Shown here: in pieces, positions 1 to 9,397 of the stretch
How the letters are laid out: every line of letters begins with the position of its first letter
Numbering within the stretch: position 1 is the first letter of the stretch
Assembly (NCBI RefSeq): GCF_051148895.1
Contig: NZ_CP154625.1
Location: 1-64,000 of the forward strand
DNA from: Terrisporobacter vanillatitrophus
GTDB lineage: Bacteria; Bacillota; Clostridia; Peptostreptococcales; Peptostreptococcaceae
Direction of reading: 5' to 3'
Length of the DNA: 64,000 bases
Translations under genes and position numbers: made by a program
The notes under the pieces: generated by a model
The model's input: the letters and a program-made list of their open reading frames with translations, nothing else
Told to the model about the DNA's origin: nothing
Database searches by the model: none

Positions 1-1320
1 ATGGATATAGTTTCTTTATGGGAAAAAACTTTGCAACTAATAAAAGGTGAGGTATCTACAGCCAGCTTTAATGCTTTTTTTAAGGAAATAAAACCTTTAA
101 AGCAAATATCTAATGAGCTTATTTTTTTGGCTCCAAACGAATTTATACAAAATATACTTGAAAATAGATACTTAAACTTAATTGAAAGTTGTATAAGCCA
201 ATTATCCCTAAAAAAATATCAGATCAAATTTATTTTAGACGAAAAAGAAATACAAGATACTAATGAAGAAGATAAATCTACTACTATCAAAAAAAGTTAT
301 CCCAATTTAAATCCTAAATATACTTTTGATACCTTTGTAATAGGTAATAGTAATAGATTTGCCCATGCAGCTTGTGTAGCAGTAGCTGAATCTCCAGCTA
401 AAGCATATAATCCTTTGTTTTTATACGGAGGAGTTGGTCTAGGAAAAACACATTTAATGCATGCTATTGGACATCATATAATGTGCCAACAAGAAGACCC
501 TAAGGTTGTTTATGTTTCTTCTGAAAAATTTACAAATGAGCTTATAAACTCAATAAAAAATGATAAGAACGAAGAATTCAGAAATAAATATAGAAATGTT
601 GATGTTCTATTAATAGATGATATACAGTTTATTGCTGGAAAAGAAGGGACTCAAGAGGAGTTTTTCCATACTTTTAATGCATTACATGAAGCAAATAAAC
701 AAATAATCATATCTAGTGATAGACCACCAAAAGAAATCCCCACATTAGAAGATAGATTAAGATCAAGATTCGAAATGGGTCTTATAACTGATATTCAGCC
801 ACCTGATTTCGAAACGAGAATCGCTATACTTAGAAAAAAAGCTCAATTAGAAAACATAAATGTTCCAAATGAAGTAATGACTTACATAGCTAAGTACATT
901 AAATCAAATATAAGAGAATTAGAAGGTGCTTTAACTAGAGTTGTTGCCTATTCATCTCTTACAAATAAAAATATTTCACTTGAGCTTGCAACTGAAGCTT
1001 TAAAGGATATAATATCAAATCCAAAAGGTGAAGAAATAACAGTAAACAGAATAAAAGAAAAAGTTTCAGAAGCTTTTAACATTAAAATGGATGACTTTAA
1101 TTCTAAAAAAAGAACAAGAACAATAGCATATCCTAGACAAATAGCAATGTATATTTGCCGTGAACTTACTGATTTGTCATTACCTAAGATAGGAAGTGAA
1201 TTTGGTGGAAGAGATCATACAACAGTAATTCATGCTCATGATAAAATAACTAAGGATATCGAAGCGAATCAACAAATAAAGGACAAAATAGATAAAATAA
1301 TCTCAGATTTAAAGGGATAA
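1..1320 (+). CDS. dnaA: Chromosomal replication initiator DnaA
   Basis: DnaA binds DnaA boxes at the origin as an ATP-bound oligomer and melts the DNA to load the replicative helicase. The 439-residue product has the normal domain order: an N-terminal helicase/DnaB interaction domain (about 1-75), a short variable linker, an AAA+ ATPase core with Walker A GGVGLGKTH (143-151) and Walker B LLIDDIQF (203-210), and a C-terminal DNA-binding domain carrying the DnaA signature GGRDHTTVIHAHDKI (402-416). The coding sequence starts at base 1, so its own promoter lies outside the window. It is followed by the DnaA-box region in front of dnaN, as in Clostridioides difficile and Bacillus subtilis. Identification is essentially certain. 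Confidence 0.99.
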   Translation: MDIVSLWEKTLQLIKGEVSTASFNAFFKEIKPLKQISNELIFLAPNEFIQNILENRYLNLIESCISQLSLKKYQIKFILDEKEIQDTNEEDKSTTIKKSYPNLNPKYTFDTFVIGNSNRFAHAACVAVAESPAKAYNPLFLYGGVGLGKTHLMHAIGHHIMCQQEDPKVVYVSSEKFTNELINSIKNDKNEEFRNKYRNVDVLLIDDIQFIAGKEGTQEEFFHTFNALHEANKQIIISSDRPPKEIPTLEDRLRSRFEMGLITDIQPPDFETRIAILRKKAQLENINVPNEVMTYIAKYIKSNIRELEGALTRVVAYSSLTNKNISLELATEALKDIISNPKGEEITVNRIKEKVSEAFNIKMDDFNSKKRTRTIAYPRQIAMYICRELTDLSLPKIGSEFGGRDHTTVIHAHDKITKDIEANQQIKDKIDKIISDLKG

Positions 1321-1561
1321 TTTATTCACATTTTGTCTGTTAATAACTATTACTGTAATGTTAATAAATTTTTTGTTAAGATTTTGTTCACAATATAATT
1401 AAGAGGTTTTTTATAAGATATTAACATTTTATATACAAGTTAATATCTTTTGCTTTATTTGGATTGATATACTTATCCACTTTATCCACAACACCTACTA
1501 CTACAACTACTATTGTTTTTATATATATTTTTATTAAAATGCTACAAGGAGGTTATCCACA
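1321..1561. other. oriC: Replication origin region (oriC2 type) between dnaA and dnaN
   Basis: This 241-base gap holds the hallmarks of a Firmicute origin. DnaA boxes of the form TTATNCACA lie at 1322-1330 (TTATTCACA), 1482-1490 (TTATCCACA) and 1553-1561 (TTATCCACA). Near matches are at 1473-1481 (TTATCCACT) and 1384-1392 (TTGTTCACA). Immediately after the 1482 box is a run of triplets, TAC TAC TAC AAC TAC TAT (1496-1513), which resembles the DnaA-trio element that guides DnaA onto single strands. An A/T-only stretch follows at 1517-1540 and is the likely unwinding region. The last box overlaps the dnaN ribosome-binding region, so DnaA binding could also affect dnaN expression. Function is inferred from motif order known in B. 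subtilis and C. difficile. Confidence 0.88.
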
Positions 1562-2668
1562 TTGAAGATAATTTGTAATCAAAAACTATTAGCTCATAAA
1601 ATAAGTATTGTACAAAAAGCTATTAATGGAAAAACAAACTTTGATTTATTAAAAGGAATTTTAATAGTAGCTAAAAGAGATCAAATAGTTTTAACTGGAT
1701 ATGATTTAGAAATTGGTATAGAAACTTATGCACAAGCAGAAATAGCAGAGGAAGGAAGTATTGTTATAGATGCAAGACTTTTTGGAGATATAATAAGAAA
1801 ACTACCTGATTCATTTGTTGAGATTGAAACAGATGATGATAACAACGTTTATATAAATTGTTTAAACTCAAAATTCAAAATAAAGGGAGATAGCCCTGAA
1901 GAGTATCCTGTGTTACCTAACGTAAGTAAAGATAACTTATACAACGTGCCACAAGATATCCTAAAAAATATGATTAAACAAACTGTATTTGCCATATCTC
2001 AGGATCAAACAAAGCCAGTTTTAATGGGAGAGCTACTAGAAATAGTTAATGGAGAAGTCAGTTTAGTAGCTATAGATGGTTATAGACTTGCAGTAAGAAG
2101 CTGTTCTGTGGAAAACTTAAATTCAAATGCAAAAGTTATAATTCCTGGAAAAACTTTAAATGATGTAAATAGTCTTTTATCCACAGAGGAACAAGTTCAA
2201 ATTGGATTTGATGATAAAAATGCAATTTTCATGATAAATGAAACAAAAATAATAACAAGATTATTAGATGGCGAATTTATTGAGTATAAAAAATTACTTC
2301 CAAGAGAACATAATACTAGGATTAAATTAAATACTAGAAGCTTACTTAATAGTATAGAAAGAGCATCTTTATTATCACAATCAGAAAGAAATAATCTAAT
2401 AAAATTATCAATAAGAGATAATACGCTGGCAATAACATCTAATACTGAAAAAGGTAATGTTTACGAAGAAGTAGATTTGGAATTAGAGGGAGATTATTTA
2501 GATATTGCTTTTAACTCAAGATATTTATTAGAAGGATTAAAAAATATAGAAAGTGAAGAAATATTCATCGAATTTACCACTAATGTTAATCCATGTATAA
2601 TTAAGCCAGTTGATGGTATTAAATATATATATTTATTACTTCCTGTAAGGATAGCTTCAAATATATAA
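1562..2668 (+). CDS. dnaN: DNA polymerase III beta subunit (sliding clamp)
   Basis: The beta clamp is a ring-shaped dimer that tethers the polymerase to DNA and is a docking platform for repair and mismatch proteins. The 368-residue length is normal for three repeated clamp domains, and the segment TVFAISQDQTKPVLMG (about 140-155) is typical of the second domain. The start is a TTG at 1562, chosen because AAGGAGG lies directly upstream at 1546-1552 and the reading MKIICNQ matches the family N-terminus. A DnaA box fills the space between this ribosome-binding site and the start codon. A strong intrinsic terminator follows. A possible promoter (TTGTTA 1373-1378, TATAAT 1394-1399, 15-base spacer) lies in the origin region but is weakly supported. 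Confidence 0.98.
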   Translation: MKIICNQKLLAHKISIVQKAINGKTNFDLLKGILIVAKRDQIVLTGYDLEIGIETYAQAEIAEEGSIVIDARLFGDIIRKLPDSFVEIETDDDNNVYINCLNSKFKIKGDSPEEYPVLPNVSKDNLYNVPQDILKNMIKQTVFAISQDQTKPVLMGELLEIVNGEVSLVAIDGYRLAVRSCSVENLNSNAKVIIPGKTLNDVNSLLSTEEQVQIGFDDKNAIFMINETKIITRLLDGEFIEYKKLLPREHNTRIKLNTRSLLNSIERASLLSQSERNNLIKLSIRDNTLAITSNTEKGNVYEEVDLELEGDYLDIAFNSRYLLEGLKNIESEEIFIEFTTNVNPCIIKPVDGIKYIYLLLPVRIASNI

Positions 2669-2675
2669 GACTTGG

Positions 2676-2706
2676 AACCCAACTGCATTTAGTTGGGTTT
2701 TTATTA
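2676..2706 (+). terminator. Intrinsic terminator after dnaN
   Basis: Perfect 9-bp stem AACCCAACT (2676-2684) with AGTTGGGTT (2691-2699), six-base loop, followed by a T-rich tail. It separates dnaN from the rlbA-recF-gyrB-gyrA group. Confidence 0.9.
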
Positions 2707-2756
2707 TTTTTATGGTATAATAAGTACTTAACTAATAAGAAATAGGAGGAGTCAAT

Positions 2757-2963
2757 ATGATAGAAATAGCCATAGATTCAGAGTATATTAAGTTAGATCA
2801 ATTCTTAAAACTTGCTGATATTGCTTCAACTGGCGGTCATGCTAAATTTTTAATACAAGAAGGCGTAGTAAAAGTGAATGGCGAAGTTGAAACACGAAGA
2901 GGTAAAAAAATCAGACCAGGAGATCTTATTGAAGTCGAAGGAAACTCAATAATGGTAGTGTAA
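2757..2963 (+). CDS. rlbA: S4-domain RNA-binding protein (YaaA/RlbA)
   Basis: A 68-residue single S4 domain protein of the YaaA/RlbA family. The S4 pattern is clear: a helix ending in LDQFLKLADIASTGGHAK, then FLIQEGVVKVNGEVETRRGKK and a basic, glycine-containing turn. Members always sit between dnaN and recF in Firmicutes and are thought to bind ribosomal RNA or assist ribosome assembly; the exact role is not settled. The start ATG follows AGGAGG (2745-2750) and recF starts 15 bases after the stop, so the two are very likely co-transcribed. A TATAAT at 2716-2721 may be the -10 of a promoter for this group. Confidence 0.92.
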   Translation: MIEIAIDSEYIKLDQFLKLADIASTGGHAKFLIQEGVVKVNGEVETRRGKKIRPGDLIEVEGNSIMVV

Positions 2964-2978
2964 AAAGGAGTCCCTTTA

Positions 2979-4094
2979 ATGCAGCTTAATAGCTTAAAAT
3001 TAATAAATTTTAGAAATTATGACAATCTGTATATAGATTTTAATAAAAATGTTAATCTCTTAGTTGGTAAAAATGGACAGGGAAAAACAAATATAGTGGA
3101 ATCTATTTATATGCTATCTTTTGGCAAATCTTTCAGGACGAATAAAGATAAAGAAATCATTAAATTTGATACAGAAAGTTTGTACATTGGAGGAAATTAC
3201 ACTAAATACAACACAAATAGTTTAATAGAAGTTGCAATTGGAAAAAATAAAAAGGGAATTAAAGTAAATAAGATACACATCCAAAAAATTCAAGAATTAC
3301 TTGGAAATTTAAATGTAGTAATTTTTTCTCCAGAAGATTTAAGGTTAGTCAAAGATGGCCCAAGAGAACGCAGATCATTTATAGATAAAGAAATAAGTCA
3401 AATAATGCCCAAATATTATAATTATTTAATAAATTACAATAAAATATTAAGTCAAAAAAATAGAGTTCTTAAAAATAGAAATATAGATACTAACTTATTA
3501 GATGTTTATGATGAAAGTTTATCTCAATATGGTAGCTATATATATATTATTAGAAGAGATTTTATTAAGAAAATTTCTAATATAGCAAATTCCATGCATA
3601 CTAGATTAACTAACAATATAGAAGATTTACAAATCACTTATAAGAATCAAATGAATATAAGTGATGAAGATACTGTTATAGAAGTGAAAGAAAGATTTTA
3701 TAATAAGTTAATTGAAAGTAGAGAACATGATATGGAAGTAAGAACTACAAGATATGGTATTCATAAGGATGACTTAAATATATTTGTTAATAAATTAGAT
3801 GTCAGATTATATGGTTCACAAGGGCAACAAAGGACAGCTTCTATTTCATTAAAATTATCAGAAATAGAGCTAATTAAAAATGAGGTTGGAGAAAATCCTA
3901 TATTAATACTAGATGATGTATTTAGTGAACTAGACGAAACAAGACAAAAACTACTAGTAGAAAATTTAGAAGATGTACAAATGTTTATAACTACAGCAGA
4001 AATAGCGCATAAAAGTATATTTAATAAAGATAATACTACTATTTTTAATATAGAAAAAGGTAAAGTAATTAGTATACAGAATGGAGGTAACTAA
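2979..4094 (+). CDS. recF: DNA replication and repair protein RecF
   Basis: RecF is an SMC/ABC-type ATPase that recognises gapped DNA and helps RecO and RecR load RecA at stalled forks. The 371-residue protein has Walker A GKNGQGKTN (30-38), an ABC signature region around GSQGQQRTASISLKL, and Walker B ILILDDVFSELD (308-319). AAAGGAG lies just upstream of the ATG. The stop codon ends at the base immediately before gyrB, whose ribosome-binding site lies inside the recF end, so translational coupling is likely. recR, encoding its partner, lies elsewhere in this window at 36795. Confidence 0.97.
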   Translation: MQLNSLKLINFRNYDNLYIDFNKNVNLLVGKNGQGKTNIVESIYMLSFGKSFRTNKDKEIIKFDTESLYIGGNYTKYNTNSLIEVAIGKNKKGIKVNKIHIQKIQELLGNLNVVIFSPEDLRLVKDGPRERRSFIDKEISQIMPKYYNYLINYNKILSQKNRVLKNRNIDTNLLDVYDESLSQYGSYIYIIRRDFIKKISNIANSMHTRLTNNIEDLQITYKNQMNISDEDTVIEVKERFYNKLIESREHDMEVRTTRYGIHKDDLNIFVNKLDVRLYGSQGQQRTASISLKLSEIELIKNEVGENPILILDDVFSELDETRQKLLVENLEDVQMFITTAEIAHKSIFNKDNTTIFNIEKGKVISIQNGGN

Positions 4095-5999
4095 ATGAAA
4101 CAACAAGAGTATGGCGCAAGTCAGATTCAGGTACTAGAAGGTCTAGAAGCCGTTAGAAAAAGACCTGGTATGTATATTGGATCTACTGGACCAAGAGGAT
4201 TACACCATCTAGTTTATGAAATTGTTGATAATAGTATAGATGAAGCATTACAAGGTTATTGTGACAGAATATATGTTAGTCTAAATGAAGATGGTAGTGT
4301 AACTGTAAAGGATGATGGTAGAGGTATACCTGTAGAGACTCATCCTAAGACTGGTAAATCTACTTTAGAAACAGTTCTAACAGTTTTACACGCTGGTGGT
4401 AAATTTGGTGGAGGAGGGTACAAGGTATCTGGCGGACTTCACGGAGTTGGTATATCTGTAGTTAACGCATTATCAAAATGGTTAGTTGCAGATGTATATA
4501 GAGATGGAAAGATATATAGACAAAACTATGAAAAGGGAATAACAACTTCATCATTAGACGTAGTTGGAGAATCTCATCATACAGGAACAATAATAAGCTT
4601 CATGCCAGATGAAACTATATTTGATGAAGTAGAGTTCAAGTATGAAACATTAGAGCATAGACTTAGAGAACTTGCTTTCTTAAATAAAGGAGTAAGAATC
4701 GTATTTGAAGATAAAAGAGTGGATAGTCAACGTAAAAAAGAATTCCATTATGATGGAGGACTAGTTGAATTTGTTAAATATTTAAATAAAACAAAAACAC
4801 CTATACATGAAGACATAGTTCACATAGATAAAAAAATAGGAGATACTATCGTTGAAATAGCAATGCAATATACTGATGGATATACAGAAAATATATTCTC
4901 ATTTGCAAATAATATAGATACACATGAAGGTGGAACTCACTTAGCAGGGTTTAAAACAGCATTAACTAAAACTGTAAATGACTATGCTAAACGTAATAAA
5001 TTAATAAAAGAAAATGAAGTAAATTTAACAGGTGAAGATATAAGAGAAGGTCTTACAGCTGTTATATCAGTTAAACTACCAGAACCTCAATTTGAAGGTC
5101 AAACAAAGACTAAATTAGGTAATACATATATGAGAGGTAGCGTAGATAGCGTAACAGTAGAAGAATTAGGAGCTTTCTTAGAAGAAAACCCAACAACAGC
5201 TAGAATTATAGTTGATAAAGGTTTAAGAGCTCAAAGAGCTAGAGAAGCTGCAAAAAGAGCTAGAGAATTAACAAGAAGAAAAAGTGTTCTAGAAAGTACA
5301 TCATTACCTGGGAAATTAGCAGACTGTGCAGAGAAAGATCCAGCCAAAAGTGAAATATTCTTAGTCGAAGGGGATTCTGCCGGTGGTTCTGCAAAACAAG
5401 GTAGAGATAGACACACTCAAGCAATATTACCACTTAGAGGTAAAATATTAAACGTAGAAAAATCAAGATTAGATAAAATATTATCTTCTGATGAAATAAA
5501 AAATATGATAACTGCTTATGGTTGCGGTGTAGGAAATGATTTCAATATAGAAAAAGCTAGATACCATAAAATAGTAATAATGACAGATGCCGATGTAGAT
5601 GGTGCTCACATTAGAACATTATTATTAACATTCTTCTTCAGATATATGAGACCTTTAATAGAAAATGGATATGTTTATGCAGCACAACCGCCTCTATATA
5701 AAGTTAAAAAGCAAAAGAAAGAATACTATGTTTATACAGATAAAGAATTAGAAGTTTTATTAGAAGAAATAGGAAGAACAGGTGTTGAGCTTCAAAGATA
5801 CAAAGGTCTTGGAGAGATGAACGCTGAACAATTATGGGATACAACTATGAATCCAGAAACGAGAACATTATTACAAGTTACAATAGAAGATGCTGTAATG
5901 GCAGATCAAGTATTCTCAATGTTAATGGGAGATAAAGTTGGGCCTAGAAAAGAATTTATAGAAGAAAATGCAACATATGTTACAAACTTAGATATATAA
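4095..5999 (+). CDS. gyrB: DNA gyrase subunit B
   Basis: GyrB supplies the ATPase of DNA gyrase, which introduces negative supercoils as an A2B2 tetramer. The 634-residue protein shows a GHKL ATPase domain (EIVDNSIDEA, DDGRGIPVE, and the glycine-rich lid GGKFGGGGYKVSGGLHGVG), the transducer domain, and the TOPRIM metal site with EGDSAGG (425-431) and DADVDGAHI. Asp-427 lies in the EGDSAGG motif, a position where substitutions in GyrB give fluoroquinolone resistance in relatives; it is wild type here. The start abuts the recF stop with GGAGG at 4083-4087, and gyrA follows after 18 bases, so recF-gyrB-gyrA form one unit. Confidence 0.99.
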   Translation: MKQQEYGASQIQVLEGLEAVRKRPGMYIGSTGPRGLHHLVYEIVDNSIDEALQGYCDRIYVSLNEDGSVTVKDDGRGIPVETHPKTGKSTLETVLTVLHAGGKFGGGGYKVSGGLHGVGISVVNALSKWLVADVYRDGKIYRQNYEKGITTSSLDVVGESHHTGTIISFMPDETIFDEVEFKYETLEHRLRELAFLNKGVRIVFEDKRVDSQRKKEFHYDGGLVEFVKYLNKTKTPIHEDIVHIDKKIGDTIVEIAMQYTDGYTENIFSFANNIDTHEGGTHLAGFKTALTKTVNDYAKRNKLIKENEVNLTGEDIREGLTAVISVKLPEPQFEGQTKTKLGNTYMRGSVDSVTVEELGAFLEENPTTARIIVDKGLRAQRAREAAKRARELTRRKSVLESTSLPGKLADCAEKDPAKSEIFLVEGDSAGGSAKQGRDRHTQAILPLRGKILNVEKSRLDKILSSDEIKNMITAYGCGVGNDFNIEKARYHKIVIMTDADVDGAHIRTLLLTFFFRYMRPLIENGYVYAAQPPLYKVKKQKKEYYVYTDKELEVLLEEIGRTGVELQRYKGLGEMNAEQLWDTTMNPETRTLLQVTIEDAVMADQVFSMLMGDKVGPRKEFIEENATYVTNLDI

Positions 6000-6017
6000 G
6001 AAAGGGGATGAGTAAAA

Positions 6018-8447
6018 ATGGAACAAAATAACAAAATACTCCCTATAGAAATAGCCAGTGAAATGAAAAAATCTTATATTGATTATGCCATGAGTGTTAT
6101 AGTTGGTCGTGCATTACCAGATGTAAGAGACGGATTAAAGCCTGTTCATAGAAGAATACTTTACTCTATGAATGAGTTAAATTTAATGCCGGATAAACCT
6201 TATAGAAAATCTGCACGTATTGTTGGGGACGTTCTAGGGAAGTACCATCCACATGGAGATACAGCAGTATATTTTGCAATGGTAAGAATGGCTCAGGATT
6301 TCTCGACTAGAGGACTTTTAGTTGATGGTCATGGTAACTTTGGTTCTGTAGATGGTGACTCACCAGCAGCAATGCGTTATACAGAAGCAAAAATGAGTAG
6401 ATTAGCTTTAGAATTACTTAGAGATATAGATAAAGAAACAGTAGACTTTGTACCAAACTTTGATGAGTCTTTAAAAGAGCCATCAGTATTACCATCAAGA
6501 TATCCAAACTTATTAGTAAATGGATCTAATGGTATAGCAGTTGGTATGGCTACATCTATTCCACCACACAACTTAGGAGAAACAATTGATGCAGCAGTAC
6601 ATTTAATTGAAAATCCAGATTGTAGTGTAGAAGAATTAATGAATTACGTACAAGGACCAGACTTCCCAACATCAGCAATAATAATGGGAAAAGAAAATAT
6701 AGCAGAAGCTTATAGAACTGGTAGAGGTAAAGTAAAAGTTAGATCTAGAGCTATAATAGAAGAATTACCAAAAGGAAGACAACAAGTAGTTGTTACAGAA
6801 ATTCCTTACCAAGTAAATAAAGCTAGATTAGTTGAAAGAATAGCTGAATTAGTTAAAGACAAAAAATTAGAAGGTATTTCTGACTTAAGAGATGAAAGTA
6901 ACAGAAATGGTATGAGAATCGTTATAGAGTTAAAAAGAGATGCTAATGCTAACATAGTTCTTAACAATCTATATAAACATTCTCAAATGGAAGATACTTT
7001 CAGTATAATAATGCTTGCACTTGTTAACGGTGTGCCTAAAGTATTAAATTTAAAAGAAATGCTATACTACTATGTTGAACATCAAAAAGATGTTGTTACA
7101 CGTAGAACGAAATTTGAATTAAATAAAGCAGAAGCAAGAGCACATATATTAGAAGGATTGAGAATAGCACTAGATAATATAGATGCTGTAATAAGTTTAA
7201 TAAGAGCTTCTAAGACAACTCAAGAAGCTAAAAATGGATTAATAGAAAAATTCGGTTTAACAGATGTGCAAGCCCAAGCTATCTTAGATATGAGGTTACA
7301 AAGACTTACTGGGTTAGAGAGAGAAAAGATAGAAGATGAATACAGTGAGTTAATGAAAAAAATAGAATATTTAAGATCTATATTAGCAGATGAACAATTA
7401 CTTTTAAACGTTATAAAAGAAGAAATTATAGCTATAAGAGAAAAATATGCAGATGATAGAAGAACAGAAATTAGACATGCTGAAGGTGAAATCAACATGA
7501 GAGATTTAATTGATGATGAAGAAATAGCAATTACTTTTACTCATTTTGGTTACATAAAGAGAGTACCTCTAGATACATATAAGAGTCAAAATAGAGGTGG
7601 TAAAGGAATATCAGCAATGTCTACTAGAGAAGAAGACTTTGTAAAACATTTAGTTACAACAACTACACACAGTAGATTATTATTCTTTACAAATAAAGGT
7701 AGAGTATTTAGAATGGATGCTTTTGAAATTCCAGAAGGGAAGAGAAAAGCAAAAGGAACTGCTATAGTAAACTTATTACAATTAGCACCAAACGAAAAAA
7801 TAACTACTCTAATTCCAGTAGATAATTCAAATAATGAAGAGTTATACTTACTATTAGCTACTAAAAAAGGTATCGTAAAGAAAACTAAACGTGAAGAATT
7901 TAAAAATATTAATAAATCAGGGCTAATAGCAATTGGGCTTAGAGATGATGATGAATTAATAGATGTTAAAATTACAAACGGTGAAAAAGATGTCCTTTTA
8001 GTTACTGAAAATGGAATGTCTATAAGATTTAATGAAACAGATATAAGACCTATGGGTAGAACAGCTATGGGTGTAAAAGGTATAACTTTATCAGGAGATG
8101 ATAGAATAGTTTCTATGAACTTAACAGATGAAGGTCATGAGTTATTAGTAGTAAGTGAAAAAGGATTTGGGAAAAGAACAGATATTAATGAATATAGAGT
8201 TCAAAGTAGAGCTGGAAAAGGAATAAAAACATATAATATATTTGAAAAGACAGGAAAAATCGTAGGAGCCGAAATGGTTGCTGAGCAAGATCAAATAATG
8301 ATAATTAACTCTGATGGGATACTTATAAGATTACAAATTGAAGGAATTTCAATTTATGGTAGAGTAACAAGTGGAGTTAAATTAATGAAGACAGAAGATG
8401 AAGTAAATGTAGTTTCAATTGCAAAAATAAATATAGATGAAGAATAG
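6018..8447 (+). CDS. gyrA: DNA gyrase subunit A
   Basis: GyrA carries the DNA breakage-reunion activity and the DNA-wrapping C-terminal domain. The catalytic tyrosine is Tyr-121 in AMRYTEAKM. The quinolone-resistance region reads HPHGDTAVY with Thr-82, the susceptible residue in C. difficile numbering. The C-terminal beta-pinwheel blades show repeats of the type GYIKRVPLD, GRVFRMDAFEIPEG, GIVKKTKREEF and GFGKRTDINEYR, and the GyrA-box-like QSRAGKGIKTY lies near 710-735. Length (809) is normal. AAGGGGATG upstream supports the ATG at 6018. The stop codon lies inside the left arm of the following terminator. Confidence 0.99.
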   Translation: MEQNNKILPIEIASEMKKSYIDYAMSVIVGRALPDVRDGLKPVHRRILYSMNELNLMPDKPYRKSARIVGDVLGKYHPHGDTAVYFAMVRMAQDFSTRGLLVDGHGNFGSVDGDSPAAMRYTEAKMSRLALELLRDIDKETVDFVPNFDESLKEPSVLPSRYPNLLVNGSNGIAVGMATSIPPHNLGETIDAAVHLIENPDCSVEELMNYVQGPDFPTSAIIMGKENIAEAYRTGRGKVKVRSRAIIEELPKGRQQVVVTEIPYQVNKARLVERIAELVKDKKLEGISDLRDESNRNGMRIVIELKRDANANIVLNNLYKHSQMEDTFSIIMLALVNGVPKVLNLKEMLYYYVEHQKDVVTRRTKFELNKAEARAHILEGLRIALDNIDAVISLIRASKTTQEAKNGLIEKFGLTDVQAQAILDMRLQRLTGLEREKIEDEYSELMKKIEYLRSILADEQLLLNVIKEEIIAIREKYADDRRTEIRHAEGEINMRDLIDDEEIAITFTHFGYIKRVPLDTYKSQNRGGKGISAMSTREEDFVKHLVTTTTHSRLLFFTNKGRVFRMDAFEIPEGKRKAKGTAIVNLLQLAPNEKITTLIPVDNSNNEELYLLLATKKGIVKKTKREEFKNINKSGLIAIGLRDDDELIDVKITNGEKDVLLVTENGMSIRFNETDIRPMGRTAMGVKGITLSGDDRIVSMNLTDEGHELLVVSEKGFGKRTDINEYRVQSRAGKGIKTYNIFEKTGKIVGAEMVAEQDQIMIINSDGILIRLQIEGISIYGRVTSGVKLMKTEDEVNVVSIAKINIDEE

Positions 8448-8467
8448 GATTTTATCCTATTCTTTTT
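8442..8467 (+). terminator. Intrinsic terminator after gyrA
   Basis: 9-bp stem GAATAGGAT (8442-8450) with ATCCTATTC (8454-8462), three-base loop, then a T run. The gyrA TAG stop is part of the left arm. Confidence 0.85.
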
Positions 8468-8518
8468 CCATATTTATTTGTAATATATAATTAATAAATA
8501 TAAAAAGGAGAAATTACT

Positions 8519-8797
8519 ATGAGTTCAAAAAAGGGATTATACTTAGTATTAGGAGCAGTAGCTGGATTTGTGACAGGATTATGCTTAGCACCTAAAGAGG
8601 GTTCTGAAATAAGAAAAGAAGCTAAAGAAAAATTAATAGAAGTAAAAGAAAATCCAAAAGATGTTCTACATGAAACATTTGATAGTGTTAAAGAAAAAAT
8701 TATATCTATAAAAGATGAAATAATAGAAGATAATAATATAGAGATATCAGAAGAAGATATACTAATAAGTAAGAGCTTTGAAGAGGGAGATAAGTAA
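8519..8797 (+). CDS. YtxH-domain small membrane-associated protein
   Basis: A 92-residue protein with an N-terminal glycine/alanine-rich hydrophobic segment (about 6-24: GLYLVLGAVAGFVTGLCLA), then PKEGSEIRKEAKEKL and a charged, helical, acidic C-terminus. This pattern is that of the YtxH family, a group of small general-stress or envelope proteins of unknown mechanism. AAAAGGAG lies 8 bases upstream of the ATG. Its stop overlaps the start of the next gene (TAATG), so the two are translationally coupled. Position directly before rsbV-rsbW-sigB suggests a stress connection, but that is inference. Confidence 0.8.
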   Translation: MSSKKGLYLVLGAVAGFVTGLCLAPKEGSEIRKEAKEKLIEVKENPKDVLHETFDSVKEKIISIKDEIIEDNNIEISEEDILISKSFEEGDK

Positions 8798-9054
8798 TGA
8801 ATGCATTAGGCTGGCAAATAGGGGCGGTTTTATTTGGTGCTAGCTTTTTTATAGTAGCTATATACTTAGCAAAAGTATTAAACAGCGCCAATAAAGTTGT
8901 TGAAAGAACAAATAGATTAATCGATGTTAATGAAAGACATATAACCGATATAATAGACAATGCTGCACATATAACAAAAAGTGTGAGAGAAATTATGGAT
9001 ATCATAACTAAAATTAGTAGCTTATTTAGAGTATTCAAGTTTTTCAAAAAATAG
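8797..9054 (+). CDS. Small membrane protein, DUF948-like
   Basis: An 85-residue protein with one N-terminal membrane segment (about 4-26) followed by an amphipathic helical tail rich in heptad-like hydrophobic positions (VVERTNRLIDVNERHITDIIDNA). The layout resembles DUF948 proteins, which commonly pair with YtxH proteins in Firmicute stress operons. It overlaps the YtxH gene by one base and is followed 23 bases later by rsbV, so it is probably expressed with both neighbours. Function unknown. Confidence 0.7.
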   Translation: MNALGWQIGAVLFGASFFIVAIYLAKVLNSANKVVERTNRLIDVNERHITDIIDNAAHITKSVREIMDIITKISSLFRVFKFFKK

Positions 9055-9077
9055 TACATTAAATGGGAGGTAGAATA

Positions 9078-9395
9078 ATGTCAATAAAAATAAACTCAAT
9101 ATTAGATACAACAAATGATTTCTGGAAAGTTTCTCTTGAAGGAGAATTAGATGTATCTACAGCAGATGAATTAAAAAAGTGTTTACATAAGTTAGTTGAT
9201 GAGAAGAATATAGATATGAGATTAGATCTTGAAGATTTAGAATATATAGATTCAACTGGACTTGGTGTAATGATAGGAATTCTAAAAAGATTAAAGATAG
9301 AGGATAAAGAAGTATATATAGAAAAACCTAAGAATAACGTAAGAAAAATATTCAATATAACAGGTTTAGATAAGATTTTTAAATTGGAGGGATAG
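9078..9395 (+). CDS. rsbV: Anti-sigma-B factor antagonist (STAS domain)
   Basis: RsbV binds the anti-sigma factor RsbW when unphosphorylated and thereby frees sigma-B. The protein is one STAS domain with the phosphorylation loop YIDSTGLGVMIG; the expected phosphoserine is Ser-59. I place the start at ATG 9078 (MSIKINS), not the in-frame ATG at 9063, because GGGAGG at 9065-9070 is the ribosome-binding site and would lie inside the longer reading. Length is then 105 residues, usual for the family. The gene is followed within three bases by rsbW. The paralogue SpoIIAA is an alternative, but the next two genes encode sigma-B-type rather than sigma-F-type partners. Confidence 0.88.
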   Translation: MSIKINSILDTTNDFWKVSLEGELDVSTADELKKCLHKLVDEKNIDMRLDLEDLEYIDSTGLGVMIGILKRLKIEDKEVYIEKPKNNVRKIFNITGLDKIFKLEG

Positions 9396-9397
9396 TT

